Below, piece after piece: positions 14,615 through 22,991 of a DNA stretch of 64,000 nt (within the stretch, counting starts at the first letter, position 1; each line of letters opens with the position of its first letter). The stretch is from a virus: positions 1-64,000 of the IMG/VR virus record IMGVR_UViG_3300027741_000021; one strand, given 5' to 3'. A program made the position numbers and the translations under genes. The notes beneath the pieces were generated by a model, which was not told where the DNA came from, did not search any database, and was given only the letters and a program-made list of their open reading frames with translations.

Positions 14615-16377
14615 GATGCAAGTTCTGTATCTGTGCTATAGCTGGTAAATCCATTCTCTTTTACCACCTTGAGAATGTTCTCTACCCTGCTGGTAAGTTC
14701 ATCTCTATGACTAACCAACCAAATTGATTTGTGTCGTTCGCGACTCATCTTTTTCAGCAATGCTAATGCATTTTCCACACCCTGAGTATCTAGTCCAGAA
14801 TCAATCATCTCATCAATGAATAAAATATTGATAGGACTATACAAACTTTCCCATACATCTCTAAATGCCCAACTCATGCTGAGGATTAGTCGATTCCGTT
14901 CTCCACGTGATAAATTGTCAAAGTCTAGTTCGCGACCCAGTTCTTCAATGCTCACAGTGAGATCATTCTGAAACTTTACAGTATGTGGCAATCCAATTCG
15001 ATCAAGATAATGTGTGAGTCGACTGTTGAGATAACTTAAATTTTGATCAATAATTTTCTTGCGTACAAATGAGTCTTTGCTGGTCAGTAGCTTCAGCAAA
15101 AACTCCTGATGTTCCTGCACCCTTGTAAACTCGTTTAGTGCATCGTAGCTGACCACTTGCAATGCCTGATGCTGCATGTCTGTAATTTGTTCGGTATATG
15201 GATCAGTATCTGCGGTCCTGGCCGCAAGATCCTTGCGCAAGGCATCCACGGTATTTTTGTGATTCAATGCTTGTTCTAAATTGTCATAAAACACCACTGG
15301 AGCAGATCCAATGGTACCAAGAGAAATTAATCGATCTTTGTGCTCCAGTCGTTGTGCGTCATTGGTTAACAATTGCAACGCTAATTCTTGAAGATTTTTT
15401 TCACGTTGTGCTTTTACAGTGTCCAGACTATTATCATGAATCTCTGTCCCACAAGCAAAACACTTATGACTGGCAATTTGACTGAGATCTTTTTTGATCT
15501 GATCAATTTGCTTTTGTAATTTCACATCATCAGCATTAATCTGTTTGATCCAGCAATTTGCATCATCTGTAGATTTCTTTTGCACATGATATGCTTCGAG
15601 ATCTCTGTGTGCTTGCACTTCTGCGCCAATATCAATGTGTTCAAGATCGGCAATGCCTTGTGCAAGGCTTTCTGTGTCTTCTGTTTGTTTGCGTAGCCAC
15701 AGGGTTCGGCGTTTCTCTAAACTGACAATCTGTTCTTCAATACGCTTGTTAGCTTCTTGCACAGCACGGATACGTAGTTCTTCTGCTTGGATAGAATCTT
15801 TGGTCTGTCTGTTGAGTTCTTTGATGCGATCTGCACGCTCACTCAGCAGCGTGATGCCCAGCAGTTGTTCAATGATTGTTCGTTGTTCATTGGCTTTGAG
15901 ACTCAAGAACGGCGGCGTATATGTGTTTAATGCCACAATGTGTTGGAACATGTCGTGACTCATGCCTAACACACGTTCTATGGCTTCTTGTGTTTCTCTT
16001 GAATCGCCTTGTGCTTCGTCTTGTGCCGCTTGGTGTTCGTTGTTGACATAGAACTTGAGCACATTGGGTTTACGACCACGTTCAATTCTATAATTCTGGC
16101 CACCCACACTGAAGTCTAAACTCACTAACATGTGTTTGGCATTGGTCTTGTTTACAAGATTGTCTTTGCGTATGTTTGATAGTGCTTGTCCATACAATGC
16201 ATAGCTTAGAGCATTGATAATTGTGGTTTTGCCGGTACCGTTACGTGAGCCGTCACCACCCATGTCCAAGTTTTCACCTAGTACCAAGGTAAGGTCACTG
16301 CGATCAAAGTCAATAGCCTGTGTGGCATTGCCCACACTCATGAAGTTTTTAACAGTAAGATTTTTAGTTTGAATCAT
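14611..16377 (-). CDS. 46: Recombination endonuclease subunit, gp46-like (SbcC/Rad50 family)
   Basis: The 588-residue ATPase pairs with gp47 to resect DNA ends for recombination-dependent replication and host DNA breakdown. Visible motifs are the P-loop (NGTGKTT, residues 47-52 area, with the insertion typical of gp46), a long coiled coil split by a Cys-x-x-Cys zinc hook (C306, C309), the ABC signature LSRGERNRL (489-497) and Walker B ILFIDEMID (518-526), with a D-loop His at SHRDE. Length is close to T4 gp46 (560). Its ATG overlaps the stop codon of the small upstream ORF, and the 5' end is duplicated 209 bp upstream. Confidence 0.95.
   Translation of the reverse strand: MIQTKNLTVKNFMSVGNATQAIDFDRSDLTLVLGENLDMGGDGSRNGTGKTTIINALSYALYGQALSNIRKDNLVNKTNAKHMLVSLDFSVGGQNYRIERGRKPNVLKFYVNNEHQAAQDEAQGDSRETQEAIERVLGMSHDMFQHIVALNTYTPPFLSLKANEQRTIIEQLLGITLLSERADRIKELNRQTKDSIQAEELRIRAVQEANKRIEEQIVSLEKRRTLWLRKQTEDTESLAQGIADLEHIDIGAEVQAHRDLEAYHVQKKSTDDANCWIKQINADDVKLQKQIDQIKKDLSQIASHKCFACGTEIHDNSLDTVKAQREKNLQELALQLLTNDAQRLEHKDRLISLGTIGSAPVVFYDNLEQALNHKNTVDALRKDLAARTADTDPYTEQITDMQHQALQVVSYDALNEFTRVQEHQEFLLKLLTSKDSFVRKKIIDQNLSYLNSRLTHYLDRIGLPHTVKFQNDLTVSIEELGRELDFDNLSRGERNRLILSMSWAFRDVWESLYSPINILFIDEMIDSGLDTQGVENALALLKKMSRERHKSIWLVSHRDELTSRVENILKVVKENGFTSYSTDTELAS
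16352..16377 (-). repeat. 26-bp direct repeat, copy at gp46 start
   Basis: This segment encodes the first residues of gp46. It matches 16561-16586 at 24 of 26 positions, where it encodes the start of the 70-residue ORF. The two copies are 209 bp apart and include the start codons. Confidence 0.85.
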
Positions 16378-16586
16378 AAAGTCTTATTATACACATAACC
16401 CATGGCTTTTGCAACCTCAGGATGGGTATTGGCAAAATTCTGATTCCGTATGTGATCAAAGTGCTTACAAAGTTTTATAAATTCTTGACCATCCGAATCT
16501 GGCGCCAATTTAACATAGTTTAAAATATACTGCCTAGAAAGTGTTTGTTTTAAGTGTCTGACAGTGAGATTTTTAATTTGAATCAT
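16374..16586 (-). CDS. Small ORF starting with a copy of the gp46 N-terminus
   Basis: The 70-residue protein begins MIQIKNLTVRH, close to MIQTKNLTVKN of gp46, and then diverges completely (EFIKLCKHFDHIRNQNFANTHPEVAKAMGY). Its stop codon overlaps the gp46 ATG. The 26-bp DNA repeat shows that the start arose by duplication of the gp46 5' end. I do not recognise the rest. It looks like a small module inserted in front of gp46 that supplied gp46 with a second, intact start region. It may be an expressed accessory protein or a relic of an insertion. Confidence 0.55.
   Translation of the reverse strand: MIQIKNLTVRHLKQTLSRQYILNYVKLAPDSDGQEFIKLCKHFDHIRNQNFANTHPEVAKAMGYVYNKTL
16561..16586 (-). repeat. 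26-bp direct repeat, copy at the 70-residue ORF start
   Basis: Matches 16352-16377 at 24 of 26 positions and includes the start codon of the 70-residue ORF. Confidence 0.85.
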
Positions 16587-16707
16587 TACGGATCTTTATT
16601 GCTTCTTGATAATGTTGATACAGCATATTTTCTGGCCACTGTCTGTACTTGGAATACCATATAGGAACAATAGAAATATTACCATATTCAGCAGACAACG
16701 TTAACAA
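16573..16707 (-). CDS. Possible 44-residue ORF or gene fragment
   Basis: Between the end of the 265-residue gene and the 70-residue ORF, the minus strand has an open frame that reads like real protein (EYGNISIVPIWYSKYRQWPENM). There is no ATG; a TTG at 16707 is the best start, 2 nt after the upstream stop codon. The same frame is open back to 16735, inside the upstream gene. It could be a TTG-started small gene or a fragment left by a frameshift or deletion. It ends overlapping the start of the next ORF. Confidence 0.35.
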   Translation of the reverse strand: MLTLSAEYGNISIVPIWYSKYRQWPENMLYQHYQEAIKIRNDSN

Positions 16708-16709
16708 CT

Positions 16710-17507
16710 TTATGCAATTAATTTTATAATCTGTTTAGTGTTAGAAAAAAAATCAGCAAAATCATTGTGCGGAACTTCTATACCAAAATTTATCCAAATA
16801 TAATAATAAATTACAGATTGTGTCCATATGTCTGTGATATGAGTGAGATCGCATAATTGCTTATTTTGCACTGATGTGATAATTTCTTGTGCAATTTTAA
16901 TTGGTTCAATGTGTTTAACATTTCTAAGATACCACTCGGACCATATCTGATCAAACGGTTCTACCTTTACAATCAAATTTAACATATTAAACAAATATTT
17001 GTAGATTAACAAATCATCAACGTTTAATGAAGGATCAGCTGTGTGCTTCCACGCCGATCTCAGCGGATGATCACGTAAATATAAAAAATATTTTTCTCGT
17101 TTGGCCCACAAGTCTTGGGTATTCCAGATGTCGATAGGTAGCTCGCGCTCGAGGCTGCTCTCCATAGCTTTCTCTATCATTGTTTGAGCAACAATAGGCC
17201 AAGTATAGTCGGTGTAGCAAATTTTAATAATGGTTGAATTGGGAAAAATATGTTTAAACTGTTCGCCTTCATCATTAATACCGCTATCAATCAACACTGA
17301 ATAATTTTTGTTGTCTTCAAACTCAAAAGTTCCTGTCCAGGCACCGTGCAAATATTTAGGTACAACCAAATCAAGATCATGGCTATTTCCGTTATTGCTA
17401 AACGTTAGTTGTTTTTTTGGTCTAACAAAGTTTTCACCATGCAATGATAGAATTGCATTGATAAAATGTCCAAACCCTCCACTGGGATACCACACACAGT
17501 AGATCAT
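16710..17507 (-). CDS. Unknown protein inserted between gp47 and gp46
   Basis: The 265-residue protein begins MIYCVWYPSGGFGHFINAILSLHG, a strand followed by a Gly-rich loop and helix, reminiscent of nucleotide- or PAPS-binding transferases. The rest is alpha/beta with many aromatic residues and a C-terminal PHNDFADFF motif. I do not recognise the family with confidence; a glycan- or sulfo-transferase is possible. Its ATG overlaps the gp47 stop codon (ATGA), so it is translated with gp47. In T4, gp47 and gp46 are separated only by small genes, so this is an accessory insertion. Confidence 0.6.
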   Translation of the reverse strand: MIYCVWYPSGGFGHFINAILSLHGENFVRPKKQLTFSNNGNSHDLDLVVPKYLHGAWTGTFEFEDNKNYSVLIDSGINDEGEQFKHIFPNSTIIKICYTDYTWPIVAQTMIEKAMESSLERELPIDIWNTQDLWAKREKYFLYLRDHPLRSAWKHTADPSLNVDDLLIYKYLFNMLNLIVKVEPFDQIWSEWYLRNVKHIEPIKIAQEIITSVQNKQLCDLTHITDIWTQSVIYYYIWINFGIEVPHNDFADFFSNTKQIIKLIA

Positions 17508-18520
17508 AGATTCTGATAGATCTTCAACAGCAGTTTGTTATCGTAGAATTCGGATTCAATGTTGGTTATCTGGTCTGTGACAATTTGATCCACACTTTCA
17601 AACTTGATCTCACCAGGAGCCATGTCTATATCCACTGAGCTGGATTTATTAGGTATCAAAGCCATCTCTCTAAGACTGTAGTCTTTGATGTATGTTTCTT
17701 TGATAAAGTTGGCCTCTTCGTAACTAATCTCAATATCCAAGTTCACACGCACATGCATCTTGGGTGCAAGCAATTTGTCTGCATTGTCAATGATGTTGGC
17801 CAGTCCTAACACTCGATATCTAGGTTGATCAGGCCAAGCATGGTATACAGGATCCCGGCCCCATTCTATAATGGTCAATCCTCGATCATCATCGCCGGCA
17901 TCTGCATAGTTGTGGGGAAATGCATTGCCAATATAAGTGATGTTTTTCTTGGTCTGGCGTTTGTGGAAATGACCGGTAAACACATGTTCAAAGTTGTTGA
18001 AATCTTCTCTGCGCACTTCGCCGTGATCTGGCATCTCTACCATGGCGTTCATCAAGTAGCCAGGCAATTCAAAGTGCCCAAACATGTATTTGCCTTTTAG
18101 CTTGGGGATACGTTTGTAGTCATCGCCTACCAGCCAAGGAGCAATGACCACATCACCAGCTGTAACCCAATCATTGCAGATTTCAACGTTGGGTAAATGT
18201 TTGGCCCATTCAACACTTTGGATATCACGTTTATCGCGATAGTACAAATCATGATTGCCCGGGATGAAATAAACACTGGAAAAATTGTCATTCATGTGCT
18301 CCAGTGCCCGAAGGCTATAATTCAGCGTGACAATGTTCAAACTGGCTCGATTGTTGTGCCAGTCGCCCAGGAACATGCAGGTCTCGCAACCTTCCTCTCG
18401 GGCTTTGGAAGTGGCCCACTTCACAAAGTTCAAGCAGTCCTCATTGTGAGTGACACTGTTGCTCTTTAGGCCAAAGTGGATGTCAGTGAAGATTGCGGCT
18501 TTTCGGAATAGATTACTCAT
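17504..18520 (-). CDS. 47: Recombination endonuclease subunit, gp47-like (SbcD/Mre11 family)
   Basis: The 338-residue metallophosphoesterase is the nuclease partner of gp46. All core motifs are present: TDIHFG (D13, H15), GDWHNNR (D53, H55), GNHD (88-91), GHF (H149) and GHFH (H184, H186), which bind two metal ions. Length equals that of T4 gp47 (about 339). It follows gp55 by 12 nt, keeping the 55-47-46 order of T4-like genomes. The C-terminal part (about 270-338) would contact the gp46 coiled coil. Confidence 0.95.
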   Translation of the reverse strand: MSNLFRKAAIFTDIHFGLKSNSVTHNEDCLNFVKWATSKAREEGCETCMFLGDWHNNRASLNIVTLNYSLRALEHMNDNFSSVYFIPGNHDLYYRDKRDIQSVEWAKHLPNVEICNDWVTAGDVVIAPWLVGDDYKRIPKLKGKYMFGHFELPGYLMNAMVEMPDHGEVRREDFNNFEHVFTGHFHKRQTKKNITYIGNAFPHNYADAGDDDRGLTIIEWGRDPVYHAWPDQPRYRVLGLANIIDNADKLLAPKMHVRVNLDIEISYEEANFIKETYIKDYSLREMALIPNKSSSVDIDMAPGEIKFESVDQIVTDQITNIESEFYDNKLLLKIYQNL

Positions 18521-18532
18521 CCTTTGATTATA

Positions 18533-19432
18533 CTACTCATCCAAGGTGCTTACAACCGGTCCGGACATGGCTTCCATTGAGTGTTTGCCGGAGTTTTGCC
18601 GAGTCCATGAAGGATTGAGTCCGTTCATCTCCAGGATGTCGTCACGTATGTTCTGCATCTTCTTTTCAATGTTTAGGATACGAGTAAAGCTATTAGTGAT
18701 AGCGGCAGTATAATATGCAAAAGGGTTCTGCGATTTTGATTCGTCAAATTGCAGTCCAATTTGACTGAGCTGTAACAAGGCTTGACCGCGCATTTCTTCA
18801 TTGTAAGTGTATCCTCTCCAGTTTGATCTTGTGGCATAACGTTCGCACAGTTTCATAAACATCCGAGCCAGAGTGCGAGTCATCTCGCCATGATCCTTTG
18901 AAAACTCCCCAGTTTCAAGATCTCCTTTCCAATGGCTTTTGCCAACCAAAAACGGAATTTTGTTCTCGTCCACACGATAGTGAAAAAATGGAGGAAAGTT
19001 CACTCGCATGTGTGTGGGATCTAGCATGGGTTCGTCGATTATTCCTGCCAGTGTATCTTCTTCTACAGGATCGTCTAGCTCCAGCAGCTCTTCTAATTTG
19101 CGTTTTTTGGCAGCAGCTTTGGTGATTTTTTTAGGTGCCATGGGTATGTGTTCCCAGGTCATGATGCGAAAAACAATGTCTGTGTTGGGTATCTTTTTTG
19201 GATCAATGATTTCACCAGTTTCACGTTTGATGCGATCTGCTTGATTTCTACGTGCTTCGGCGGTGCTCTTTTGATTGATCTTGCTTACTGATGGTAGGAT
19301 GATATCGTATTGATGATCCAACACAGGATCTCTAAAAGCACAATAATTCTTTTTGCTAAGGTGAATTTCCTTGAGAATATCTCTGTTGTTGAGATAGTTG
19401 GTCTTTGGTGTTGCTCTTGTAATGGTTGCCAT
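18533..19432 (-). CDS. 55: Late transcription sigma factor, gp55-like
   Basis: Residues about 185-275 match the sigma region of T4 gp55: a segment MKLCERYATRSNWRGYTYNEEMRGQ-type followed by LQFDESKSQNPFAYYTAAITNSF and EKKMQNIRDDIL, which binds core RNA polymerase and reads the late promoter box. T4 gp55 has 185 residues; here a roughly 150-residue N-terminal extension (NYLNNRDILKEIHLSKKNYC..., TDIVFRIMTWEHIPM) is added. It leads the recombination operon. A consensus sigma-70 promoter lies just upstream, followed by an AAAGGATC ribosome site. This protein would recognise the TAAATA elements found before the structural genes. Confidence 0.85.
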   Translation of the reverse strand: MATITRATPKTNYLNNRDILKEIHLSKKNYCAFRDPVLDHQYDIILPSVSKINQKSTAEARRNQADRIKRETGEIIDPKKIPNTDIVFRIMTWEHIPMAPKKITKAAAKKRKLEELLELDDPVEEDTLAGIIDEPMLDPTHMRVNFPPFFHYRVDENKIPFLVGKSHWKGDLETGEFSKDHGEMTRTLARMFMKLCERYATRSNWRGYTYNEEMRGQALLQLSQIGLQFDESKSQNPFAYYTAAITNSFTRILNIEKKMQNIRDDILEMNGLNPSWTRQNSGKHSMEAMSGPVVSTLDE

Positions 19433-19455
19433 CAGGGCGAGATCCTTTAAAATAT

Positions 19456-19461
19456 TATTTA
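19456..19461 (-). promoter_or_regulatory. TAAATA box overlapping the gp55 promoter
   Basis: The minus strand reads TATAATAAATAAT. The TAAATA box overlaps the last base of the sigma-70 -10 hexamer. gp55 could thus reinforce its own transcription late in infection. Confidence 0.4.
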
Positions 19462-19488
19462 TTATAACACATTTTTCCAGTTTGTCAA
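19461..19488 (-). promoter_or_regulatory. Consensus sigma-70 promoter for the gp55-gp47-gp46 operon
   Basis: On the minus strand TTGACA (19488-19483) is followed after 16 nt by TATAAT (19466-19461). Both hexamers are perfect. The gp55 ATG lies 28 nt after the -10 element, with an AAAGG ribosome site between. This marks the operon as early or middle, transcribed by host holoenzyme. Confidence 0.8.
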
Positions 19489-19519
19489 TGGTTATAAACT
19501 GCGCGGTTTATTTTTTGGG

Positions 19520-19525
19520 TAAATA
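19520..19525 (+). promoter_or_regulatory. Late promoter box before the baseplate operon
   Basis: The plus strand reads GGGTAAATAAAGGATAGG. The box lies 16 nt before the ATG at 19542, and the AAAGGATAGGA stretch after it serves as ribosome site. Confidence 0.55.
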
Positions 19526-19541
19526 AAGGATAGGAATTATC

Positions 19542-21128
19542 ATGGCATACATCAAAAGCAACGCAACAACATTTAATCAATTGATACAGCAAGGTTTATC
19601 AGTGGCCGAAGCCACTGCGCAATCTGGAATCAGTGCCGATGCTGCTTCATATGGGTCCGGCACAAATTTCAATGCAGGTGCAATAATTCCAGGTGCCGGC
19701 GGAATTGTTGATCCATTGGGACTAACACAAGTATCTTATACACAACCAAGTGTTGCACTGAATTCACAATCTCCTTTGCAGACTACATCAGCACCGTTCA
19801 CTGATCCACGCATAATTGTGGGAGCACCGCCACCTCCTATTACAGATGCACCGGCCCAGGCAGTAGATGAATTCACCGGGATAGATCAACAAGTTGCAGC
19901 TAACGCAGCAGAAAATCAACCATTTCCCTATGGTGATGACGCCACAGGTGTGGATGCTCAGGTAGCTGCTAACGCAGCAGAAAATCAACCATTCCCCTAT
20001 GGTGATGACGCCACAGGTGTGGATGCTCAGGTAGCTGCTAACGCAGCAGCAGCACAAGAATTCCCCTATGGTGATGACGCCACAGGTGTGGATGCCCAGG
20101 TAGCTGCTAACGCAGCAGCAGCACAAGAATTCCCCTATGGTGATGACGCCGCCGGAGTAGATGCTAGAGTAGCTGCTAACGCAGCAGAGAATGTGGAACA
20201 AAGTGATGCTGAAACAGCTCGACTGGCAAGACTAGATCTAGAAGCCACGCCCAATGAATCATCAGCTGAAACAAATAGACTCATTGCTCAAAATTCACAA
20301 GCTGTGGTTGGAACACAATTGGCACAGCGACAAGCAGTATTAGAAGCTCAACGCAAATTGGTCAACAATGGTGATTGGCGTGTTCGCCTTAGTCTTGCTG
20401 CCGGTGCCACCTATTTGTATAATGCATCCAGCCCTGGCATATTGCAACCATTGGCTCGAACTGGAGGAGTAATATTTCCATACATGCCCAAGATTGATGT
20501 AGCATACAAAGCTGATTACGATTCATATGCACTTACACATTCAAACTACAAGGGTTATTTTTACAAAAGCAGTTATACTGATGCTGTGAGTCTTACTGCA
20601 ACTTTCACAGCACAAGACACCGCCGAAGCTAATTATTTGTTAGCGGTGATACATTTTTTTAGATCAGTAACAAAAATGTTCTATGGTCAAGATGCACAAC
20701 GTGGTGCTCCGCCACCGATGGTATATCTCACTGGTCTTGGAGAATATCAGTTTGCAGCACATCCTTGTGTGGTTAGTAGTTTTCAATATAGTTTACCCAA
20801 CGATGTAGATTATATTCGTGCAGGCAGTACCAACATCAATGGTACTAATTTGATCACCCGCAGAGCAAGACAAGATTTGCCTACTAACCCCATAACAGGT
20901 GCTATCAAAAGATTAGAAAACTTGTTCTCTAGTCAAGGTATCAACAAAGGTGCTATTGTGAGCCCACAGGCACCGCCAACTCTGGGTAAAAATTCACCAA
21001 CTTATGTTCCTACCAAGATTGATTGTACAATAAGTTTATTGCCTATGCAAACTCGTGCTCAGGTCAGCCAAGTGTTCAGTCTCAAGAGCTTTGCCAACGG
21101 TGACTTGATCAAAGGAGGATTTTGGTAA
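19542..21128 (+). CDS. 48: Baseplate tail-tube cap protein, gp48-like, with repeat insert
   Basis: The C-terminal half (residues about 275-430) resembles the T4 gp48 type of tube-cap protein: WRVRLSLAAGATYLY, TGGVIFPYMPKIDVAY, SYTDAVSLTATFTAQDTAEANYLLAVIHFFRSVTKMFYG-type segments and LPNDVDYI. This protein caps the baseplate centre and primes tube polymerisation. The N-terminal third is Ala/Gln-rich and includes about 4.6 copies of a 23-residue repeat (residues about 113-219). It leads a plus-strand operon and overlaps gp53 by one base (TAATG). The identification rests on the C-terminal domain and its gp53 neighbour. Confidence 0.68.
   Translation: MAYIKSNATTFNQLIQQGLSVAEATAQSGISADAASYGSGTNFNAGAIIPGAGGIVDPLGLTQVSYTQPSVALNSQSPLQTTSAPFTDPRIIVGAPPPPITDAPAQAVDEFTGIDQQVAANAAENQPFPYGDDATGVDAQVAANAAENQPFPYGDDATGVDAQVAANAAAAQEFPYGDDATGVDAQVAANAAAAQEFPYGDDAAGVDARVAANAAENVEQSDAETARLARLDLEATPNESSAETNRLIAQNSQAVVGTQLAQRQAVLEAQRKLVNNGDWRVRLSLAAGATYLYNASSPGILQPLARTGGVIFPYMPKIDVAYKADYDSYALTHSNYKGYFYKSSYTDAVSLTATFTAQDTAEANYLLAVIHFFRSVTKMFYGQDAQRGAPPPMVYLTGLGEYQFAAHPCVVSSFQYSLPNDVDYIRAGSTNINGTNLITRRARQDLPTNPITGAIKRLENLFSSQGINKGAIVSPQAPPTLGKNSPTYVPTKIDCTISLLPMQTRAQVSQVFSLKSFANGDLIKGGFW
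19878..20198 (+). repeat. 69-bp tandem repeats in the gp48-like gene
   Basis: Units start at 19878, 19947, 20016, 20085 and 20154 (last one partial) and encode GVDAQVAANAAxxQxFPYGDDAT. Copies are highly similar in DNA and in frame. They look like a flexible or fibrous Ala-rich insert. Confidence 0.9.
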
Positions 21129-21427
21129 TGGCCACATACGACTCAACCAGTGCATACTATACCACAGGGTATAGTCAATTTTTCCTGGACGTGATGGCTA
21201 ATCGTGCTATCCCCAAAGAAACCGATGATCGACTTATGCAAATAAATCAGACATATCAGTATAGACCCGATCTGTTGGCATTAGATTTGTATGATAATCC
21301 TGGCCTTTGGTGGGTTTTCTATCAACGAAACCCAAACACGCTCACAGCACCACCGTTGGATTTTAAAGTAGGTGTACAAATTTATCTACCTAAAATAACC
21401 ACACTACGCGGCGTATTGGGATTCTAA
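21128..21427 (+). CDS. 53: Baseplate wedge protein, gp53-like
   Basis: A 99-residue protein with the gp53/LysM-like core: TGYSQFFLDVMANRAIP, RPDLLALDLYDNPGLWWVFYQRN and VGVQIYLP. T4 gp53 (196 residues) joins baseplate wedges around the hub; this is a short form. The ATG at 21128 overlaps the gp48-like stop codon, which makes the alternative TTG at 21122 unnecessary. Its place directly after the tube-cap gene and before the hub genes fits. Confidence 0.8.
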   Translation: MATYDSTSAYYTTGYSQFFLDVMANRAIPKETDDRLMQINQTYQYRPDLLALDLYDNPGLWWVFYQRNPNTLTAPPLDFKVGVQIYLPKITTLRGVLGF

Positions 21428-21430
21428 TCA

Positions 21431-22990
21431 ATGTCATCATTTATTCAAAGCGAAATTTTACGTGTCAAATTGGATATTGAATACACTCAAGACAGTGTAC
21501 GTGCATACGAGGAAAGATTACAAGATCCAAATATTACGCCATTGCAACGAGCCTCGGCTCAAAGAAACTTGGCTCAACAACAACAAAGACTTGTTGCCTT
21601 GCAAGGGGAACAGGCCACTTTACAAACGCAGGCCAACGCTCCACCAAGCAGCGCCGGCGATGTTGCAGCCGTGGCACAAGGAGCACGTGATGATAATGCC
21701 AATACCAGTGCAACAGCACCACAACAGCTGGTTGAAACCCCAGATGGTCGCATTACTAACAAACCCCCCACAGTAGATACCAATGCTAATCTACCCAATA
21801 CTGCTGATAATGGCAATACGGATTCAGGAACCGATGACGAAACAAGATCATTAAATGACACCCAATCTATTGCATCTCCTGAGCCATCAGGGGCATTGTC
21901 AGCGCCGCCATTCTTGGATCCTCAACAACGAGCAGAGTTCAACAGCTTGCAAACTCAAGGAGCATTGCCCAGCTATGCACCAGTGAACAATGCCACACAA
22001 GGTGGAGTAGGCGCACGGGGAGATGATGCTGCACAACCTACAACCAATACAGTGCGAAATAGACTGGATGAACTGTACGGTGGTGCGGCCAATGCTATCA
22101 TATCACAAGACAATATCTTGGATTACTATGCCAGCTATACCTATAGTCTCAGCTGGTATCTAGTGGATCCAGATACCTATAACAAATTGGTCAAATCTCC
22201 AAAAAGAAATCTTGAAGGCTATTATCTCCTGGTACAAAGTGGCGGAGCACCAGCAAACAATCAAGTACCTGCAAACAACGGCACTGATCCCACTGTGCAA
22301 ACATCTGGTACAGTGGGCTATGGACGAAGTCCATTTTTTCCACTGGACTATTACATTGATAATCTTGAATTTGACGTTGCTTATGCAGGTACTGCAACCA
22401 ATGGTGCAGCTACATTTAGCAATTTAACCTTTACCATAACTGAACCCAATGGAATTTCTTTGCTAGATAATTTGTACAGTGCCGTGGCAGATTTGTACAG
22501 CAAGAAAAATATTACCAAACCAGGAACTCCGCCAAATTACTCTGCTGCAATGTATGTGATGGTAGTAAGATTTTATGGATACGATGTGGACGGAAATCTT
22601 GTGCAGCCTATTGCACGACGTACTGGAGTTACAGATAATCGAGCAGCAGTAGAAAAATTTATTCCTTTCATTATTAGCAACATTGATTTTAAAGTAGCTA
22701 ACAAACTGGTTGAATATCAAATTGCAGGAACATTACCAGGAACCGCTACAGGATTTAGTACCAATCGTGGTAGTATTCCGCAGAACTTTCAGTTCCAAGG
22801 AACCACTGTCAGGGACATCTTGGTCGGAACTGTGGCTCAACAAACAGCCAGCGAAGCAGCAGGTGATCAGACCAGAAATGGTGTCCCTATCCAAACATCT
22901 CCGCCGGGCAGCAACAATGTTCAAGATCCCCAACAACAAGCACAAGCTAGACTAGCGGCGATCAACAACAACGGATGGGGAGAAGGATAA
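21431..22990 (+). CDS. Baseplate structural protein, hub-associated
   Basis: The 519-residue protein starts with a coiled coil (about 1-65), then has a low-complexity Asn/Ala/Thr/Pro region to about residue 210. A folded domain follows (about 215-455) with DYYASYTYSLSWYLVDPDTY, FFPLDYYIDNLEFDVAY, AAMYVMVVRFYGYDVDG and FIISNIDFKVANKLVEYQIAG. The last segment resembles NISCQAEQLEYDPKQNDFAY of the next gene, suggesting that the two are related halves of a hub-type (gp27-like) assembly. No T4 symbol can be given with confidence. It lies 3 nt after gp53 in the baseplate operon. Confidence 0.55.
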   Translation: MSSFIQSEILRVKLDIEYTQDSVRAYEERLQDPNITPLQRASAQRNLAQQQQRLVALQGEQATLQTQANAPPSSAGDVAAVAQGARDDNANTSATAPQQLVETPDGRITNKPPTVDTNANLPNTADNGNTDSGTDDETRSLNDTQSIASPEPSGALSAPPFLDPQQRAEFNSLQTQGALPSYAPVNNATQGGVGARGDDAAQPTTNTVRNRLDELYGGAANAIISQDNILDYYASYTYSLSWYLVDPDTYNKLVKSPKRNLEGYYLLVQSGGAPANNQVPANNGTDPTVQTSGTVGYGRSPFFPLDYYIDNLEFDVAYAGTATNGAATFSNLTFTITEPNGISLLDNLYSAVADLYSKKNITKPGTPPNYSAAMYVMVVRFYGYDVDGNLVQPIARRTGVTDNRAAVEKFIPFIISNIDFKVANKLVEYQIAGTLPGTATGFSTNRGSIPQNFQFQGTTVRDILVGTVAQQTASEAAGDQTRNGVPIQTSPPGSNNVQDPQQQAQARLAAINNNGWGEG

Positions 22991-22991
22991 C

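Noticed and set aside
19788-20201. Cys/Ser-rich repetitive minus-strand ORF
   Set aside because: It is the antisense of the 69-bp repeats in the gp48-like gene.
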